A DNA stretch of 64,000 nucleotides from Metaphire vulgaris (GCA_018105865.1 CM030832.1:23497782-23561781); one strand, 5' to 3'. Shown: positions 10,961 through 23,029, numbered from the stretch's first letter. Translations and numbers: made by a program. The notes: generated from the letters alone by a model not told the origin.

Positions 10961-12071
10961 TTACCTTATTTCTACTGAGGTCGATTGACTGCGATAAGGC
11001 CTATATGATACTTTGTTGCAAATCGTAAATCTGGAGATTTCATCTGAAATGAAATTCAACTTGATACAATGTCTACCTTTGGTCCAAAAGCTTCTCCTGA
11101 TTATCTGCTCTCGATCAAATTCTTATCAAATGACAGTTTTCTTCGGACAATGGACATCTTTTAATCCTTGAATTGGCCTTGAGAATGACCTTCTCATAAA
11201 TGACTTTTACAGAGACTCTGGAAAAGAAACTCTTTTCATCTTATTGCATTATATATTCTGTGCGGCCAAGAGGAGTCTGAACTTATTTTTCAGTATTACA
11301 AGCTTGAAGCTACTTTTAAAAAGGCGACATTTTAAGAAGGTGAAAGCTTATATTAAAAAGACTTCAAATATTGTGGACTAACGACTTCAGAAAGGAGAAG
11401 AGAGGAGGAATCTGTTAGAAACGTACAAAATAACGACTGAGAAAGTAGATGTGTCATACGATCGATGCTTTAAACTGGCCCAAAATAGCAGCACAAGAGG
11501 CCGCAAATGCACATTGTTCAAGCAGAGAGTGGGACCAAGAAATGAAACGTTTTTTGTGCAAGGGTTGTGAACAAATGGAACAGTTTGAAGGAAAAGCCAG
11601 AAACAGTTGAAACAATAAGTTAATGTAAATGTTATCTGGGAAACCAAGGTTACTAATTTTGAGAGTCATTATAGTAGTTCAGGCTGTCATGTTTTCAGTT
11701 CGAGGTAATTTAAAATTTCAAAGCATTTGAAATAATTTCAAGGATCATGTCTTTCACGACCTTAAATCAGTCACAGATCTTATGAAATTGTCGACACACA
11801 AATTACGATGTTAAGATAAGTCGTTAATCATCATTTATTTCAAAAGAAACCCATTAAAGTATTAAAGCAAAAATCTAAAATATACAATCAAGTAAGGTTA
11901 AGAGATGAAATACTTCAAATCAATTTAATGGTTATATATTGAAATGCGCGAATTTTCACTGTGAACCGAAAATTGATTAGATAAATTATTGTATTCCAAC
12001 AAACACTGTAATTTTTAAAATACACACATGTATCCAAAGCTTCAAAAGAGGAGGCCTTGTTTCAAGTAAGT
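10961..12071. other. downstream flank of the P450 gene, no clear feature
   Basis: AT-rich sequence. The stretch 11340-11640 shares wording with 1780-1870 and 4440-4560 (for example TTTGTCCACAACCCTTGCA and its reverse), so it contains an unclassified dispersed repeat. Confidence 0.5.
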
Positions 12072-12256
12072 TCAGTTGTTTCTAGCGATCATTCGAATTT
12101 CAAACGGTTCAGGAGTAAGAACGATTCCGCTCACTATTTTCTCACTAATGGACTGGACGCCATCTGGCGGACGAATGGAGAATTTCTGTAGGATTGCAGT
12201 GATGAAGAGAAACAACTCACAGCGAGCAATGGACTCTCCAAGGCATGACCTTCGAC
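12072..12256 (-). CDS. P450 exon 4: heme-binding loop and C-terminus
   Basis: The acceptor TTTGAAG precedes GTCGAAGG; the first two bases complete the Gly codon started in exon 3, giving FSLG-RRSCLGESIARCELF. The peptide then runs to the TGA at 12074-12072. The plus-strand ORF here is its shadow. Confidence 0.92.
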
Positions 12257-13698
12257 CTTCAAATAAAACAGATGATCTTCTGATTACTTTGTTCTCTTTG
12301 ATGAATGTTCTGATTTATTATAAAGCAGGAAGGATGCCTATGTAAAATCATAGAATCGTAGACTTTAAGAATGATTCTTGTCAGTGGCGTAGCCAGGCGG
12401 TTTGGGGGTTAAAACCTCCCCTTGAGCGCCGGCGAAAAAAATTTTAAAATGTATTTCCATGCATTTTTAATTTTCGGACGCGGTTTTGAGGGTCAAACAC
12501 CCCTTGGGGGCTGACCAAAATAAATTTTTAGGCGTGACGACCTTTTTTTGCTTGTCAGGATCTGGAAGAAAAAGTTCAAGAAGGAAAGACACAAGAATTT
12601 TCGAAATTGGTTACGGTCGTCAAAGTCAAAACTAAAACCCCCTTCCGAAAATCCTGGCTACGCCACTGATTCTTGTATTATAAGTGAGTTGTATAGTCCT
12701 GAGTTCAGGGCCGGATTAATTAAAGTCCGAGTGGGCCTGGGGCTGAGAAAACAAAGGTCGTCGCCTATACTGACAATCTCTGACAAGCAAAAAAAGGTTA
12801 TCTCCCTTCCAAACGTGCTGACAAGCAAAAAGAGATGGAAAATCGGTGGGCCTATTTTTCATCGTGGGCCTGGGGCTTTCAGCCACCTCAGCCCCATCTT
12901 AATATGGCCCTGCCTGAGTTGTATAATAGTGATTTGACTGCGCAAACAATACGCAGATGATGCAATTCATATATTTTAAATTTTGAGAAAACAATTTGCA
13001 TTTTTGCATATCCACTATTTATTGGCACCAAGTTCCTAACATTTAGTACACTTTGCATTGTTTTTCATATATTTCCAGGAAAAAAGTGCTGTTCACATAC
13101 CGTTCTAATTGAAGTGGGGCAAAATTAGTAGGATTTTGACGAACACAGAGTTCATAAAATGTAATTGGCCTACGTATAGTAATATGACAATTATTGTCAG
13201 GTAGCAGTATTCTTGTACCGTATAAGGATTAGGTACAAACATTAAACAAACTACAATCAAATATGGATTTTCGATTCTCCCCATCAAACTATCTTTACCA
13301 AACAGTGAAGACGAATTCGTCACGTGTCCTGGGACAGAGAGGTAGAGAATAGGCAGACTTCTCTTGGCGAAAGTGGGCGTAGTTATCCAGGATGTGAGTG
13401 TATAAAGTCACTGCCACTTTTGCAGTAATATATTAATTTGTAACCAGGAACTCAATAAATTGTAAGCGTTTACTGCATTTGGCAACTTTATTATAACATA
13501 AGCGTGAACATGAATATCAAATGTTCTAGATAAAATGAATCACTCAGAACATTTCGATTCAGTTTTGTTAATTGTTGATGCAAATATAATTACAATCAAA
13601 CAAGGCAGAACAAGAGAACAGCCTTATAGAAGGCAGGAGGGAAAAGATTGAGATGACACAGCAAGACCATAATGGAAATGAATAGATGGGTAACATTG

Positions 13699-13770
<72 letters not shown>

Positions 13771-16700
13771 TTATTACTCACCTAGCGAAAATGCAATCAC
13801 GTGGTTTTGATTGATGACTCTGTTGTTTTCATCAAGGAAGCGTTCTGGTCTGAAAGCATCTGGTTCTTCCCACTCGTTATGGTTCATATGGGCAGCCACG
13901 ATATTAGGAAGAACCTTTGAAAGGAACACACTGCAATCAAATTTGCTGAATTAAAATCAAACTGAGAGTGATTTGTTCCAATATAATTTACAAAGAACGC
14001 ATGAGTTGTCTCTAGAACTACAAAACACAATCACATAACACCATTATTCGTCTCCACTGGTTTCCCATTAAAGAGAGGATACACTTCAAAATTAACCTTC
14101 TAGAATGCAAGGTTCCTTGAGATAAATGGTCTATCTGTCTCAATGAACCTTGATACCTCTTTTCCAAATTCCCTGAAAACAAACTTGCACGCACTCACAA
14201 CTACACCTCGACGACCATTCCCTAGCAGTACGAGGGTTAAAGTGTTGTCATAAGTTGGTTTCAAGGGGTATATTAAATTCAAGTGAAAATCTTCGCTTGC
14301 CTACCACTGTATCGGCTGGAACAAAGTAATCCTGAACCTGAGTATCATGCTGTGTCAAATGCGGTACACACATAGGAACGACGGGCCTGTGTCGTAGTAT
14401 TTCCAGAATGGTTGCTTGAGTAAATGGCATTAGCTTCTCGTGGTCAACGTTAGGCAGACTTTCTTTTGATATAACAGCATCGATTTCTCGCTGTACTTTC
14501 TGCATCATCAGAGGATTGTTGGCCAGAAATATAAATGCCCACAACAGTGTCGTCGACGTTGTTTCCATACTTGCTCCAATGAGATCGCGAAGAGTGAATA
14601 CGAGCTGTTGTCGGTCGTGGCTCGGTCCTTCCCGGTCAACGTATCTACGCACAAAGCAATCGTCCGCTCCGTCTTTTAGACTCTCGTCAATTTCGTCTTC
14701 AATCGCTCGTAGCAAATCATTAACTATGCCTCTCAACGTCTTCAATTTGGTACTATGTGGCGGAATAAACCGAAGTATCGGGAAGAGGTCCAAAACTGGA
14801 TCCAAATTGCGTATGAAGAGGTCCATTTGGCGACATGTCTCGTTCATGCCGTCAACGTATTTTGTCCTTCTGCCCAAGAGAATGTTAATGGGAACATTCG
14901 AGGAACTGAGAATCACAATTTCTTTTGGATCAAAAGGCGCTCCACTGAGTTTGAGAAAATGGTCTGTTATTTCCGTTACTTCCATCAGGATTCGGGTTTC
15001 CAGGATGCTTTTCGATCCAAACCCAAACTCCTTCATTATAGAAATTGCCAGGCGCCGGAACCTTTTGAACTCTTCTCCGTAATCCTTATATCCAATTCCT
15101 GAAACAGATGAAATTTCGAACCTTCCAGATACAAACTCTGACGCAATCAATGCGATTCTGTCACCTCTTGCCACCAGGCCGCAGTTTATACAGTTATTAT
15201 ATTATTGGGCTGAGAAACTTAAGTTCTATTCTGCGATTTTTTGAATTTTTTTTATACGTTTGATGGCTTTGCAATTATGAATGTTCTATCCTAACTTAGA
15301 TTGCCTAATTGACTTTTATGCCAAAATGTAATATGTCATTTAACAGCAGGCCCGTCGAGAGAAATTCCAGGGCCCTGGGCAGAGCAGTCATGGGCCCTAA
15401 ACAGTTGTTAAAGTTTGAGTTTTTTAAAGAAAGTTTGTCATCAAAAAGGTTCAACAGCTTTTCAAAAAATATGCACATCAAATGTGAAAAGGTGGTGATG
15501 ACCGTTTTTTGCTTGTCAGACTTTTCAAGACGTTAAAGGCGTTAAGGGACCACGCCCCACGCAACACTCAGCGGTCCCCTACAGTCTTCATCAGCCCTCC
15601 CGGCACTGTCCACTGCATTCATAATAAACTTATGATATTGCATGAGAAAACATTATTACGACCCGCCAGGGCCTCTGCGGATCCCTGGGCCCCTGCGCAT
15701 TTGCCTCTGTCCCCTCACTCGGCGGGCCTGTTTAACAGTTACTGTGGTGAAAGCAAATGACCAAAATGGCATCTCATAACTTCATTAAAGACAGGAATTA
15801 TGATTGACCATAACCTTAAATCTTCGGTTATCGATCAACCTTTATATTTTGACGATACTTTTAATTCAATTACCCTGTATGAAAATGACTGAAACCAGAT
15901 TATTGGCGATTCTTCTTCAAACAAACTTCTAAGGTTTCCCCTTTTGATTAACATTAAATTGATAATAAATCCCTCTTCGTCCAGATGCATGTTTAACCAG
16001 AGCGTCTTTTTTCTTTTTGCTTATCAGCGTCATATTTATTTTCACATGTTAAAATGAGTAAAATTTGCAAAATAACATTTTATACACACCGCAAGAAATA
16101 GATAAAAAAGACAATCAAAATATTTCTGTGAAGGTTGTTTCCGGCGACTGACCTCTGGCTAATCGTCATTCGACAGTGTTGGCTCCCTTGGGGTCTTATT
16201 TAATGCCTGGTCAGCCAGGTTGAGAACCGCTGCCTTAAATGCTTAGTTGTTATCGATCACAGCCACGCCCTTTCAAATTTTGAGAAATGGCCTAATGATC
16301 AGACTGCTTTGTATTTTTACCAATTTTATCTTGAAGGATCAATATGGTACTGAAAATGTTCTTTATTACTGAAACTAGTCTCTTCTGTCTGGCGCCTAAG
16401 ATTATTTGGCGATTCTTCTTCAAACCATTCAATTACCTACTTTTTCTAAGGTTTCCTACCTTTTTGATTAACATTAAATTGATATTTTTCTGTGTAGAAT
16501 CCTCTCGTCCAGAAAAAGCTTGATGCATGTTTAACATCAGAGCGTCTTCAATAGATTTTCTCGTGTTCAACACATAGATATACAATACCCGTCTAAATAT
16601 TCAAAAGACGTCATATTTATTTTGAAATGCAGAGTTAATATGATCCAATCATTTGTGCAAGTTATTTCATTTTAAAAACTTTGCCACACATTTTATACAC

Positions 16701-18996
16701 ACCGCAAGAATGATAGATCGGGGAAAAACAGCAATCAAAATAGCAGTACCTCTGTCGAGACTCTCCTTTGTTTAGAATATGGAATAACCTGACAAATTAG
16801 TTATAAAAATTAGTGCGTGCTAATGCTTAATTTGGGAAGCAGTGTTGGCTCCACATGGAGTACGGAGGCAGTACCCCTTATTTAATGCCTGGTCAGCCAG
16901 TAGACCCTCTGTCGGAACTCTATACTTACCATTACATACCTAGCAATGAATAGTTGGCCCCATGCTCAGAAGTTTCTCCACTCCACCCCAACTTGCCAAA
17001 TCCTTGACCAACCACTGATGGAAAGTACCAGTTCGGCGCTTTTAGAAAGTACCTGTTTTGTATTTTTGGAAGGACCAATTTCGCCCATCTTGAAGGATCA
17101 ATATGGAACTTTTGCAAAGGAACCAATTTGATACTTTTCTCGGAAAATAGTAAACTAGTCTCTTCTGTCTGGCGTCTATGTAAGACCGAGCCGCAGGTAA
17201 TATATTTATTCTGTTTCTGACAGCGTTCTTTGTGATTAAAGAGTCGAAGGAGGACGCAAAACCAGAAAACCAGTGAAGCAACAACTTTTGACGAGTGCAC
17301 TGAGGAAGAAATGTTTGGGGAAGTCCGAGGCGGATAATTGCGAGTGTCTCACGTCAAAGCCTACAAAGCATGATCTGTCCAGCAATGGAAGAAGCTGTAT
17401 TTACGGACGAGAGTCATTTTAAAATGTAACAACAATGGTGTCAGTTTGTTCACAGAACACATGGTGAATTGCCAAAGTCATAGCATTTCATGCAACATCA
17501 TAAAAAGAAAATGTTTAGAGACCACATATTCTGGACATCCAGTTAACGGCACAATGCATATCCAGACACATAGATATACAGACGTAAACACTTCGTTCCT
17601 GAGCTGCAGAAGTAATCTCCTGATGGGACCGGAGTGTTTCAAAGTAATCTGGCACTGTTGCACTTTTGTAACACATCAAAAATTGTGCAAAATTTCTTTT
17701 AGAATAAGGACATTAGTGCCCAAAAACAGGTGGCCTGGAAAACTCCCCGGATATCAACTCCATTAAGAGTTTATGGGCCATCTGCAAGCCACGTTTGTGA
17801 AAGATTGTCTGCACACAACGATTCCAAAACGTGTCTCTAATCTAAACCTAATTAAATATAGACTGTTAATTAAATCTAATCTAAACTGTTAATTAAATCT
17901 AGACTGTTGATTAAATCTAGACTGTTAATTAAATATGTTAATTAAACTGTTAATTAAATCTAGACTGTTAACTGTTAATAAAATCTAAACTACTAATTAA
18001 ATCTAAACTATTAACTAAAGGTTATTAAATTTTAGACTGTTGATTAAATCTAGACTTTAATTAAATCTTTGTCTGGTTAAATCTAAACTACTAATTAAAT
18101 ACTAGAGTTGATTAAATTTAGACACATTTCACATATTAATTAAATCTTAATTAAATCTAAACTGCTAATTAAACTAAAATAACAGATTATAGCAGTGGGA
18201 CAACATAAATACTGGCTTGTTCAGAGATATCTTATTTTTGCAAAAATACAGATCCTTTGATGTAAAGAAAATTGATATGTAGCTAAGAAAGCAACAAATT
18301 AATTTCACAAGATGAAAGGATGGATTGGGGAGGAAAAATGGGGAAACTTCAGGCCCAGACAGCCGAGAGAAATTCCATCTAACTGATTAGGAAAACCAAA
18401 ACAGAAAAGGTGAAACAGAGCCAATGTAGGACCCTGGGCAGAGCAGTAACGGGCCCCGAAAATTGTGTTCAGACAGTTTGTGAAACGTCATGCCTGCTTC
18501 GGCAGACCCGGCGCTCTCACAGCGTTCACAATAACAAACAATATTGCCTGAGATATACTGTTTTAACTCAGATTGCCGGGTCTCTAGGCATTTGCACAAT
18601 CCCCCTTTCGGCGGGCCTGTTGTAAGACCGGATAGCTCCTGCGCATCTGATAATAATGTCAGACGAAAAAGTATGGGAATTCATAAAGAAATAGGACAGC
18701 GTCGAGGTATTAAAAAGATTTTAGCTAGATGCGGTCAAATATAATATCAAAAGTCGCATATACCTGCTGCCAAATTTCAGAGTGAAAATCGGTCCGAGTT
18801 CGTAAGATTTCTGCAGAAAATATTGCGGAATGGCGTTAAAATCTTTGACAAAAGGCAACGACCCAACAATTGGAAGACATGGGAAGGCAGGCGGATAATT
18901 GCGAGTGTCTTTTCTCTTCACTATTCCTCCTCGAAGGATGAAAAACAGTATCAGACACAGTCCGATAGCAAGAAGAACTTCAACGAATGATATCAT
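12072..18996 (-). CDS. Cytochrome P450, CYP2-like, four exons
   Basis: A complete heme-thiolate monooxygenase gene read on the minus strand: exon 1 18996-18764, exon 2 15166-14305, exon 3 13914-13782, exon 4 12256-12072, about 470 residues. Splice phases agree at all three junctions. Features in order: N-terminal membrane anchor (LLAIGLCLILFFILRGG, residues about 8-24), a proline-rich hinge YPPAFPCLPIVGSLPF, the I-helix GASMETTSTT, the K-helix ExxR in EILRHRP, FRPERF, the heme-binding loop FSLGRRSCLG with its cysteine ligand, and a stop after MIARNN. This is the microsomal CYP2/CYP1/CYP17-like type; the substrate cannot be predicted. Oddities: the C-helix has Phe (EEFKRFRR) where Trp is usual, and the region between the hinge and SEFVSGRF is a few residues short. 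No stop or frameshift was found, so it looks functional. Confidence 0.92.
12382..12668. mobile_element. hAT-type MITE, CAGTGGCGTAGCCAGG family
   Basis: Inverted ends CAGTGGCGTAGCCAGG and CCTGGCTACGCCACTG with perfect 8-bp duplication ATTCTTGT (12374-12381 and 12669-12676). It lies in P450 intron 3 and carries the shared TTTTTTTGCTTGTCAG block (12540-12559). Confidence 0.95.
12706..12912. mobile_element. hAT-type MITE, CAGGGCCGGATTAA family
   Basis: Inverted ends CAGGGCCGGATTAA and TTAATATGGCCCTG with perfect 8-bp duplication CCTGAGTT (12698-12705 and 12913-12920). It carries two minus-strand copies of the shared block, near 12780 and 12819. It lies 30 bp from the preceding MITE in P450 intron 3 and is a sister of 4095-4261. 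Confidence 0.95.
13698..13770. repeat. (ATT)n microsatellite
   Basis: About 23 ATT units ending 12 bp from the donor of P450 exon 3. Confidence 0.96.
13782..13914 (-). CDS. P450 exon 3: PERF region
   Basis: Acceptor CTTTCAAAG precedes GTTCTTCC and donor CTAG|GTGAGT follows. Encodes VLPNIVAAHMNHNEWEEPDA then FRPERFLDENNRV and IAFSLG. The closer AG at 13931-13932 was rejected because it adds bases that put a stop or an odd insertion in frame; the chosen AG yields the normal P450 phrase VVLPNIVAAHMN. Confidence 0.9.
14305..15166 (-). CDS. P450 exon 2: B-helix region to beyond the K-helix
   Basis: Open for 287 codons. Contains SEFVSGRF, the C-helix KRFRR, the I-helix GASMETTSTT, the K-helix EILRHRP and ends PADTV before donor GTG|GTAGGC. 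The start at 15166 (after GGCAAG) is inferred: it supplies the single base needed to complete the split Arg codon of exon 1. There is no good polypyrimidine tract, so this acceptor is the least certain junction. Confidence 0.85.
15347..15730. mobile_element. hAT-type MITE, CAGGCCCGYCGAG family
   Basis: Inverted ends CAGGCCCGTCGAG and CTCGGCGGGCCTG with perfect 8-bp duplication TTTAACAG (15339-15346 and 15731-15738). It carries the shared GTTTTTTGCTTGTCAG block (15500-15519). It lies in P450 intron 1. Confidence 0.94.
15900..16925. repeat. degenerate duplication in P450 intron 1
   Basis: About 500 bp occurs twice in direct order. Matching phrases are TTAACATTAAATTGATA at about 15950 and 16468, AGATGCATGTTTAAC and GATGCATGTTTAACATCAGA, TTTTATACACACCGCAAGAA at 16079 and 16691, and TTTAATGCCTGGTCAGCCAG at 16199 and 16880. 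Indels are frequent, so it is old. A third link, CTAGTCTCTTCTGTCTGGCG, occurs at 16376 and 17155. Confidence 0.8.
17840..18175. repeat. AT-rich minisatellite
   Basis: Irregular tandem units built on TAATTAAATCTAAACTGT, roughly 16-24 bp each, with many variants. It lies in P450 intron 1. Confidence 0.88.
18350..18619. mobile_element. hAT-type MITE, diverged copy of the 15347 family
   Basis: Left end CAGGCCCAGACAGCCGAG and right end CGGCGGGCCTG match the element at 15347-15730, as do the inner phrases ACCCTGGGCAGAGCAGTAAC and TCTCTAGGCATTTGC. No target duplication is visible. It ends 145 bp from P450 exon 1. Confidence 0.75.
18764..18996 (-). CDS. P450 exon 1: start codon, membrane anchor, proline-rich hinge
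   Basis: ATG at 18996-18994 opens MISFVEVLLAIGLCLILFF, a hydrophobic signal anchor, then the basic stop-transfer RGGIVKRKD and NYPPAFPCLPIVGSLPF, ending FTLKFGS before donor AGCAG|GTATAT. It ends in phase 2. This ATG is preferred as it precedes the anchor directly. Confidence 0.9.
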
Positions 18997-19187
18997 TGCG
19001 TCAGAAAATCAATCTGTCATTCAACGTCAAACTGATCTGCCAATCAGAACAAATTCGTTTAACATTTCTAATGACAGCGTATTTACGAATTCTTCTAAAC
19101 AATTCTATTAATTGCTAAAAATTTGTACTTATTTCACTAATATTTCTTGAGCAGCCGTCTTTGAAGTATGTCAAACCAAGCTCTCTC

Positions 19188-19189
<2 letters not shown>

Positions 19190-19234
<45 letters not shown>
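19190..19234. repeat. (AAAT)n microsatellite
   Basis: About eleven AAAT units, upstream of the P450 start. The sequence between 18997 and 19189 would hold its promoter, but I see no element I can name. Confidence 0.93.
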
Positions 19235-19719
19235 AGTGTATACTATGGTCATCGGTGCAACTCCTCATGGTACAAATTTCAGGTTATGTATGAAAACCTG
19301 GTCAGAAAAACGGTCCTGTCTTAATTTTTTCTCAGGTGATGACCTTTTTTGCTTTTTTGACTTTTTATGACTTAATATTGCTTAAGTGTGGTGATGACTT
19401 TTTGTTCCTTTTTGACTTTTGACAATAAAATAAACCATGGTTGTTGTTATTTCAGAGCTAAAAACACTTGTCCAGGCCCATAGGGACACGACCTTCCCCA
19501 AAACACCCGTGTCATGGACAAGAACTCCTTAAATAATGAGCTGAAATTCTTGTACCAACGATAACTAGTTTCGTTGAGCATCCGTCTGGAATCTTAATAC
19601 CTTCTTGGGCCAGCGCTAGTCTACTGTCCACCAGTTACTCATAACCGACACTTTACGAAATGGATTTTCTTTCGTTTCGTTCTCACACATGGCAGACCTT
19701 ACTGAGCCACTTTAAACCA

Positions 19720-19782
<63 letters not shown>
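19720..19782. repeat. (TTA)n microsatellite
   Basis: About 20 ATT units. Confidence 0.96.
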
Positions 19783-19840
19783 CTTCAGATTCATATCGAT
19801 TCTTTTGGCTTGTCTGTGGTGTGGTATTTGATTGACTAAA

Positions 19841-19990
19841 GGGCCGTCCATAGAGTACGTACGTCACAGTCCGAGGAAAGGGGTCCAAGAAAGTGACTGG
19901 GGAGGGTGGGGTAAAGGTCACATGTGACGTCACACTGTTCATGCATATAAAACCTGAAATATACAGTGAGATTTTACTCTTTCTCTCCTG
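19841..19990. mobile_element. MITE fragment, GGGCCGTCCATA family
   Basis: The left end GGGCCGTCCATAGAGTACGT resembles the complete element at 59947-60362. No right end is seen, so the copy is truncated. Confidence 0.55.
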
Positions 19991-20179
19991 ATGGGTGCAG
20001 CCCAACAGAAGATGTCAATGGTGTATGGTAATTAGCCTATATCATGTTGGATACGTGAAATTTTAGATCTCGATTACATCTATCATCCACCTCCAGGAGT
20101 TGAATATTTCTTTGTCTCGCTGTGAAAATTGAACGAGAAGTTCGAATTTATTACTCGTAAATAGAAACCTGCGTGACGT

Positions 20180-20372
20180 AATTTAATTGAAAGGAAGAGG
20201 GTTGAGATTTGTGACAGAATGCAACAAGATAGACCTAACACATTTCACATATCTAAGAAGCATTTTCACAAGCGATGGGAGGAGTGAAGAGGACGTTGAA
20301 ACCAGAATAGAAATGGCAAAGACAGCCTTCACACAAGTAATATTGGAGCTAGAACTGTTGGCAAACATATAA
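20180..20372 (+). pseudogene. LINE reverse-transcriptase fragment
   Basis: Translation gives HFTYLRSIFTSDGRSEEDVE then TRIEMAKTAF, matching the conserved (F)TYLGS..T.DG....DI..RI..A stretch after the catalytic region of non-LTR retrotransposon reverse transcriptases. It is only about 60 residues; the continuation is lost. Confidence 0.75.
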
Positions 20373-20456
20373 ATGAAGTGATTTAAGTAGCTGCAATAAA
20401 GTATCAGTACCAGCTCAGCAGCACAAAGCAACAAAGTAGTACTGATATTAGTAGTA

Positions 20457-20506
20457 ATGGTAGTAGTAGTAGTAGTAGTAGTAGTAGTTATCTTTATTCA
20501 CCTCAT

Positions 20507-20568
<62 letters not shown>

Positions 20569-20571
20569 ACA
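20457..20571. repeat. (TAG)n microsatellite, two blocks
   Basis: TAG repeats at 20457-20489 and 20507-20571 separated by a short unique stretch. Confidence 0.95.
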
Positions 20572-20852
20572 TAGAACTCATCGTGATTGTCGGAATATGC
20601 AAGATACATTATACTTCTAATTATATTAAAAATTCAGAATGTTCTACGGAAACAAATAGATTTGGCGGGTGGGGAGGGGGCTCTCATCTGATCTTCCACA
20701 AAGGTGGATCATCGTCAATAAATTTCAAACATAGCCAAAGATGAATAGACCTACCGGAAAATATACGAGGAACATGAAGGCATTGTCAAAACCAGCAGTA
20801 TACATTAGCACCACAGACGGATCTCCGGCACATGTAACAAGATGAGTTACCA

Positions 20853-21747
20853 TGGTGGCGCTCTATGGTTCTATGGTGGCGCCTATCTATGGCAGCCTGC
20901 ACATGTTGTGTGTGCCTCGTTTCGCCGTCGTTTCTCGGCATTTGCTGACGCTCTGTCCGTGAATTTTGCGCCGGACATGAGGACTGCTTCTAATTCGTTC
21001 GTCGGTTTGCCAAGGAGTTTGGCGGGTAACCGTCCTCTTCTGTTTCGTCGCGTCGTTCTGGAAAGTTTCAGTCATGAAGGCATTGTCTCACCGCTGCGGG
21101 CCACAGACGGACGCCGCCATGTTGGCTATTGTTGTAGCGCTAGGCGGTGGTGATCGAGCCTGCGTTCTGATGTCGCTCGAGTCTCCATCTACGTCTGAGA
21201 ACTGCGTTCCGCTCTTCAGTTCGACGTGTCTCGAGCCGTCGTCCTCTTCTGTTTCGCGTCGGTCTGGAAGTTCAAGTCGGTCGCTACCCGTCGAGTGTGC
21301 GCCAATGTCAGTCACTATTTAGTGGCTGCCGCGTGAAAATTCAGCGGATTTTCGGTTGACTGTCGTTCTGGACGTCGTCTGATTTTCCATCTTCGTCGGA
21401 TTTGCCGATTTCGACGACGGAACTATCTTCTTGCGGAAGACCGCTTCTTTAGGAACTCACCGATGGTTACATCTGCGTGGATAACTCCTACTACCAACTC
21501 GCGGACTCTTATATCATCTTCCGTTCCTCGTTGGCATGTCAATGGGGCTATAGTTTCCTTGAAGGACCGCTCCTAAGGGACTCTGCACCGGACTTCTTCA
21601 CGGCAGCAAAGTTCTTTCCATCATCACAGTGGATTTTAACATCGTCACCTTCAGACCTTCATTGACATGTCAGCGTTGTCAAAGCGCTTTTGATTTTGGA
21701 CTTTAAACCATGCGTACAGCGCTATATAAATTGTCCTGGAATAATAC
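20853..21747 (+). mobile_element. non-autonomous retroposon, GGTGGCGCC...GGCGCTATA family
   Basis: Starts near GGTGGCGCTC/GGTGGCGCCTA and ends CAGCGCTATATAAATTGTCC plus an AATA-like tail. The insert in the mariner element at 58404-59110 has matching ends and a similar GC-rich body with CGTCGTT phrases. ORFs inside (about 60-100 codons) are not conserved between the copies, so I regard it as non-coding. Confidence 0.6.
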
Positions 21748-21749
21748 CA

Positions 21750-22790
21750 CAGCACGAAATGCCTTCCCGGTAGGCCCCTATTATCGCTCATTTCGACTCT
21801 GAAGATATTTCATGACACACCAAATTAAAATCTTAAGAAGTTCTTGTCCTAAGCTACCTCTTCTACAACTCTGATACGTGGACTTTTCGAAGATCAGGAA
21901 AACAAAGGACAAATGCATTCGATGTGTCCTCATCACATCTTCATCAACTTCTCCCTGTCATTTCATGAACTGAAGTTGAGGTGACAACAGGAATTTCTTT
22001 TCTCCAGCAATGTCGACCCTGTGTCTTCTCCACTGCTGCTTACATTTGCAGTCCTGTTCACTCTTCCATCCAATGGCGTAGCGTGCACTTTTGCCACCTC
22101 TGGCTCGTTCATGGCTTATCCGCCGCCCAAAATTCATTCATATTAAAGGCGGATCTAGAGTGTTTGGCGCCAGAGGCGTAGCGTGCAGTCATGCCGCCCA
22201 TGTGGCCCATGTCGTCACTTCCAAAATTTAAAAATTTGAAATTTTCCGCCCCTTCTAAATTTCCCCGCCTTCACTGAAAATTATCTCATGAAGAGCAAAA
22301 AAATCGTCGCTTCTAAAAATTTGAAATTTGCCGTCCCTTCTGAAATTCTAAAGTTTGCAGCCTTCCCAGAAAATTCCCTGACAAGCATAAAAAAGTCGCC
22401 GCTTCCAAAATTTGCCGCCCGCGTCATGAGTGCCGCCAATAGCCATTGGCACGCTACGCCTCTGCTTCCACCTTATCTGGCCATCGTCTTTTGGTCGCCG
22501 TCTTTGTCTTATCTTGTTGCCGGCAAAATTTGTTCCTTTTTATGAAATAGGTTTGAATTTTGTGTATCTTGTGGATTTTTACTTACACAATAGCAGACTA
22601 AGAGGTCACGCAGATGAAATCCAGGGATGTGTGAAAGCCTTTTTCGAAATCCGAACGCAGAGAGCCTCATCCAATGCTAAGCTGTAGATGTGAACTCTAC
22701 GATGCAAACGTAACTGTACTGTTGTGTCATTATGTGCAGCCGTTGCTACTGTTGTTATTGGTAGTGACTGTCCATGATATTTAATGCTCG
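21750..22790. other. repeat debris, no gene
   Basis: At 22056-22190 and 22420-22470 phrases such as AATGGCGTAGCGTGCACTTT and GGCACGCTACGCC repeat in both orientations, with TTTGCCGCCC units between, suggesting another MITE family (TIR core GGCGTAGCGTGC). Minus-strand copies of the shared GACAAGC block lie near 22290 and 22380. Confidence 0.5.
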
Positions 22791-22800
22791 TCGTTCGTGT

Positions 22801-22889
22801 CCCGTGATAGCTCAGTTGGTAGAGCGGAGGACTGTAGTCGGTGTTAAGCTGTGATCCTTAGGTCGGTGGTTCAAATCCGCCTCGCGGGA
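22801..22889 (+). tRNA. tRNA-Tyr (GTA) with intron
   Basis: The acceptor stem CCCGTGA pairs with TCGCGGG (one G-T pair), followed by discriminator A at 22889. D arm GCTC...GAGC, anticodon arm GAGGA-CTGTAG, T arm GGTGG-TTCAAAT-CCGCC. A 16-base insertion (about 22838-22853) follows position 37, the canonical site of eukaryotic tRNA-Tyr introns; removing it leaves ATCCTT to pair with the 5' side. A run of T starting near 22896 would terminate polymerase III. The A box and B box are intact, so it appears functional. Confidence 0.95.
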
Positions 22890-23029
22890 ACATGATTTTT
22901 TTCTTTTTCTATAGAATCAATACAAACTATATTGTGATGCGAGCTGCGACTCTCATATTTGTTTAATTATTAATTAAACTAACTAAAAGCAGTCCGTCGA
23001 AAGAAGTGACCCGCTGTGGATCTGCATGC

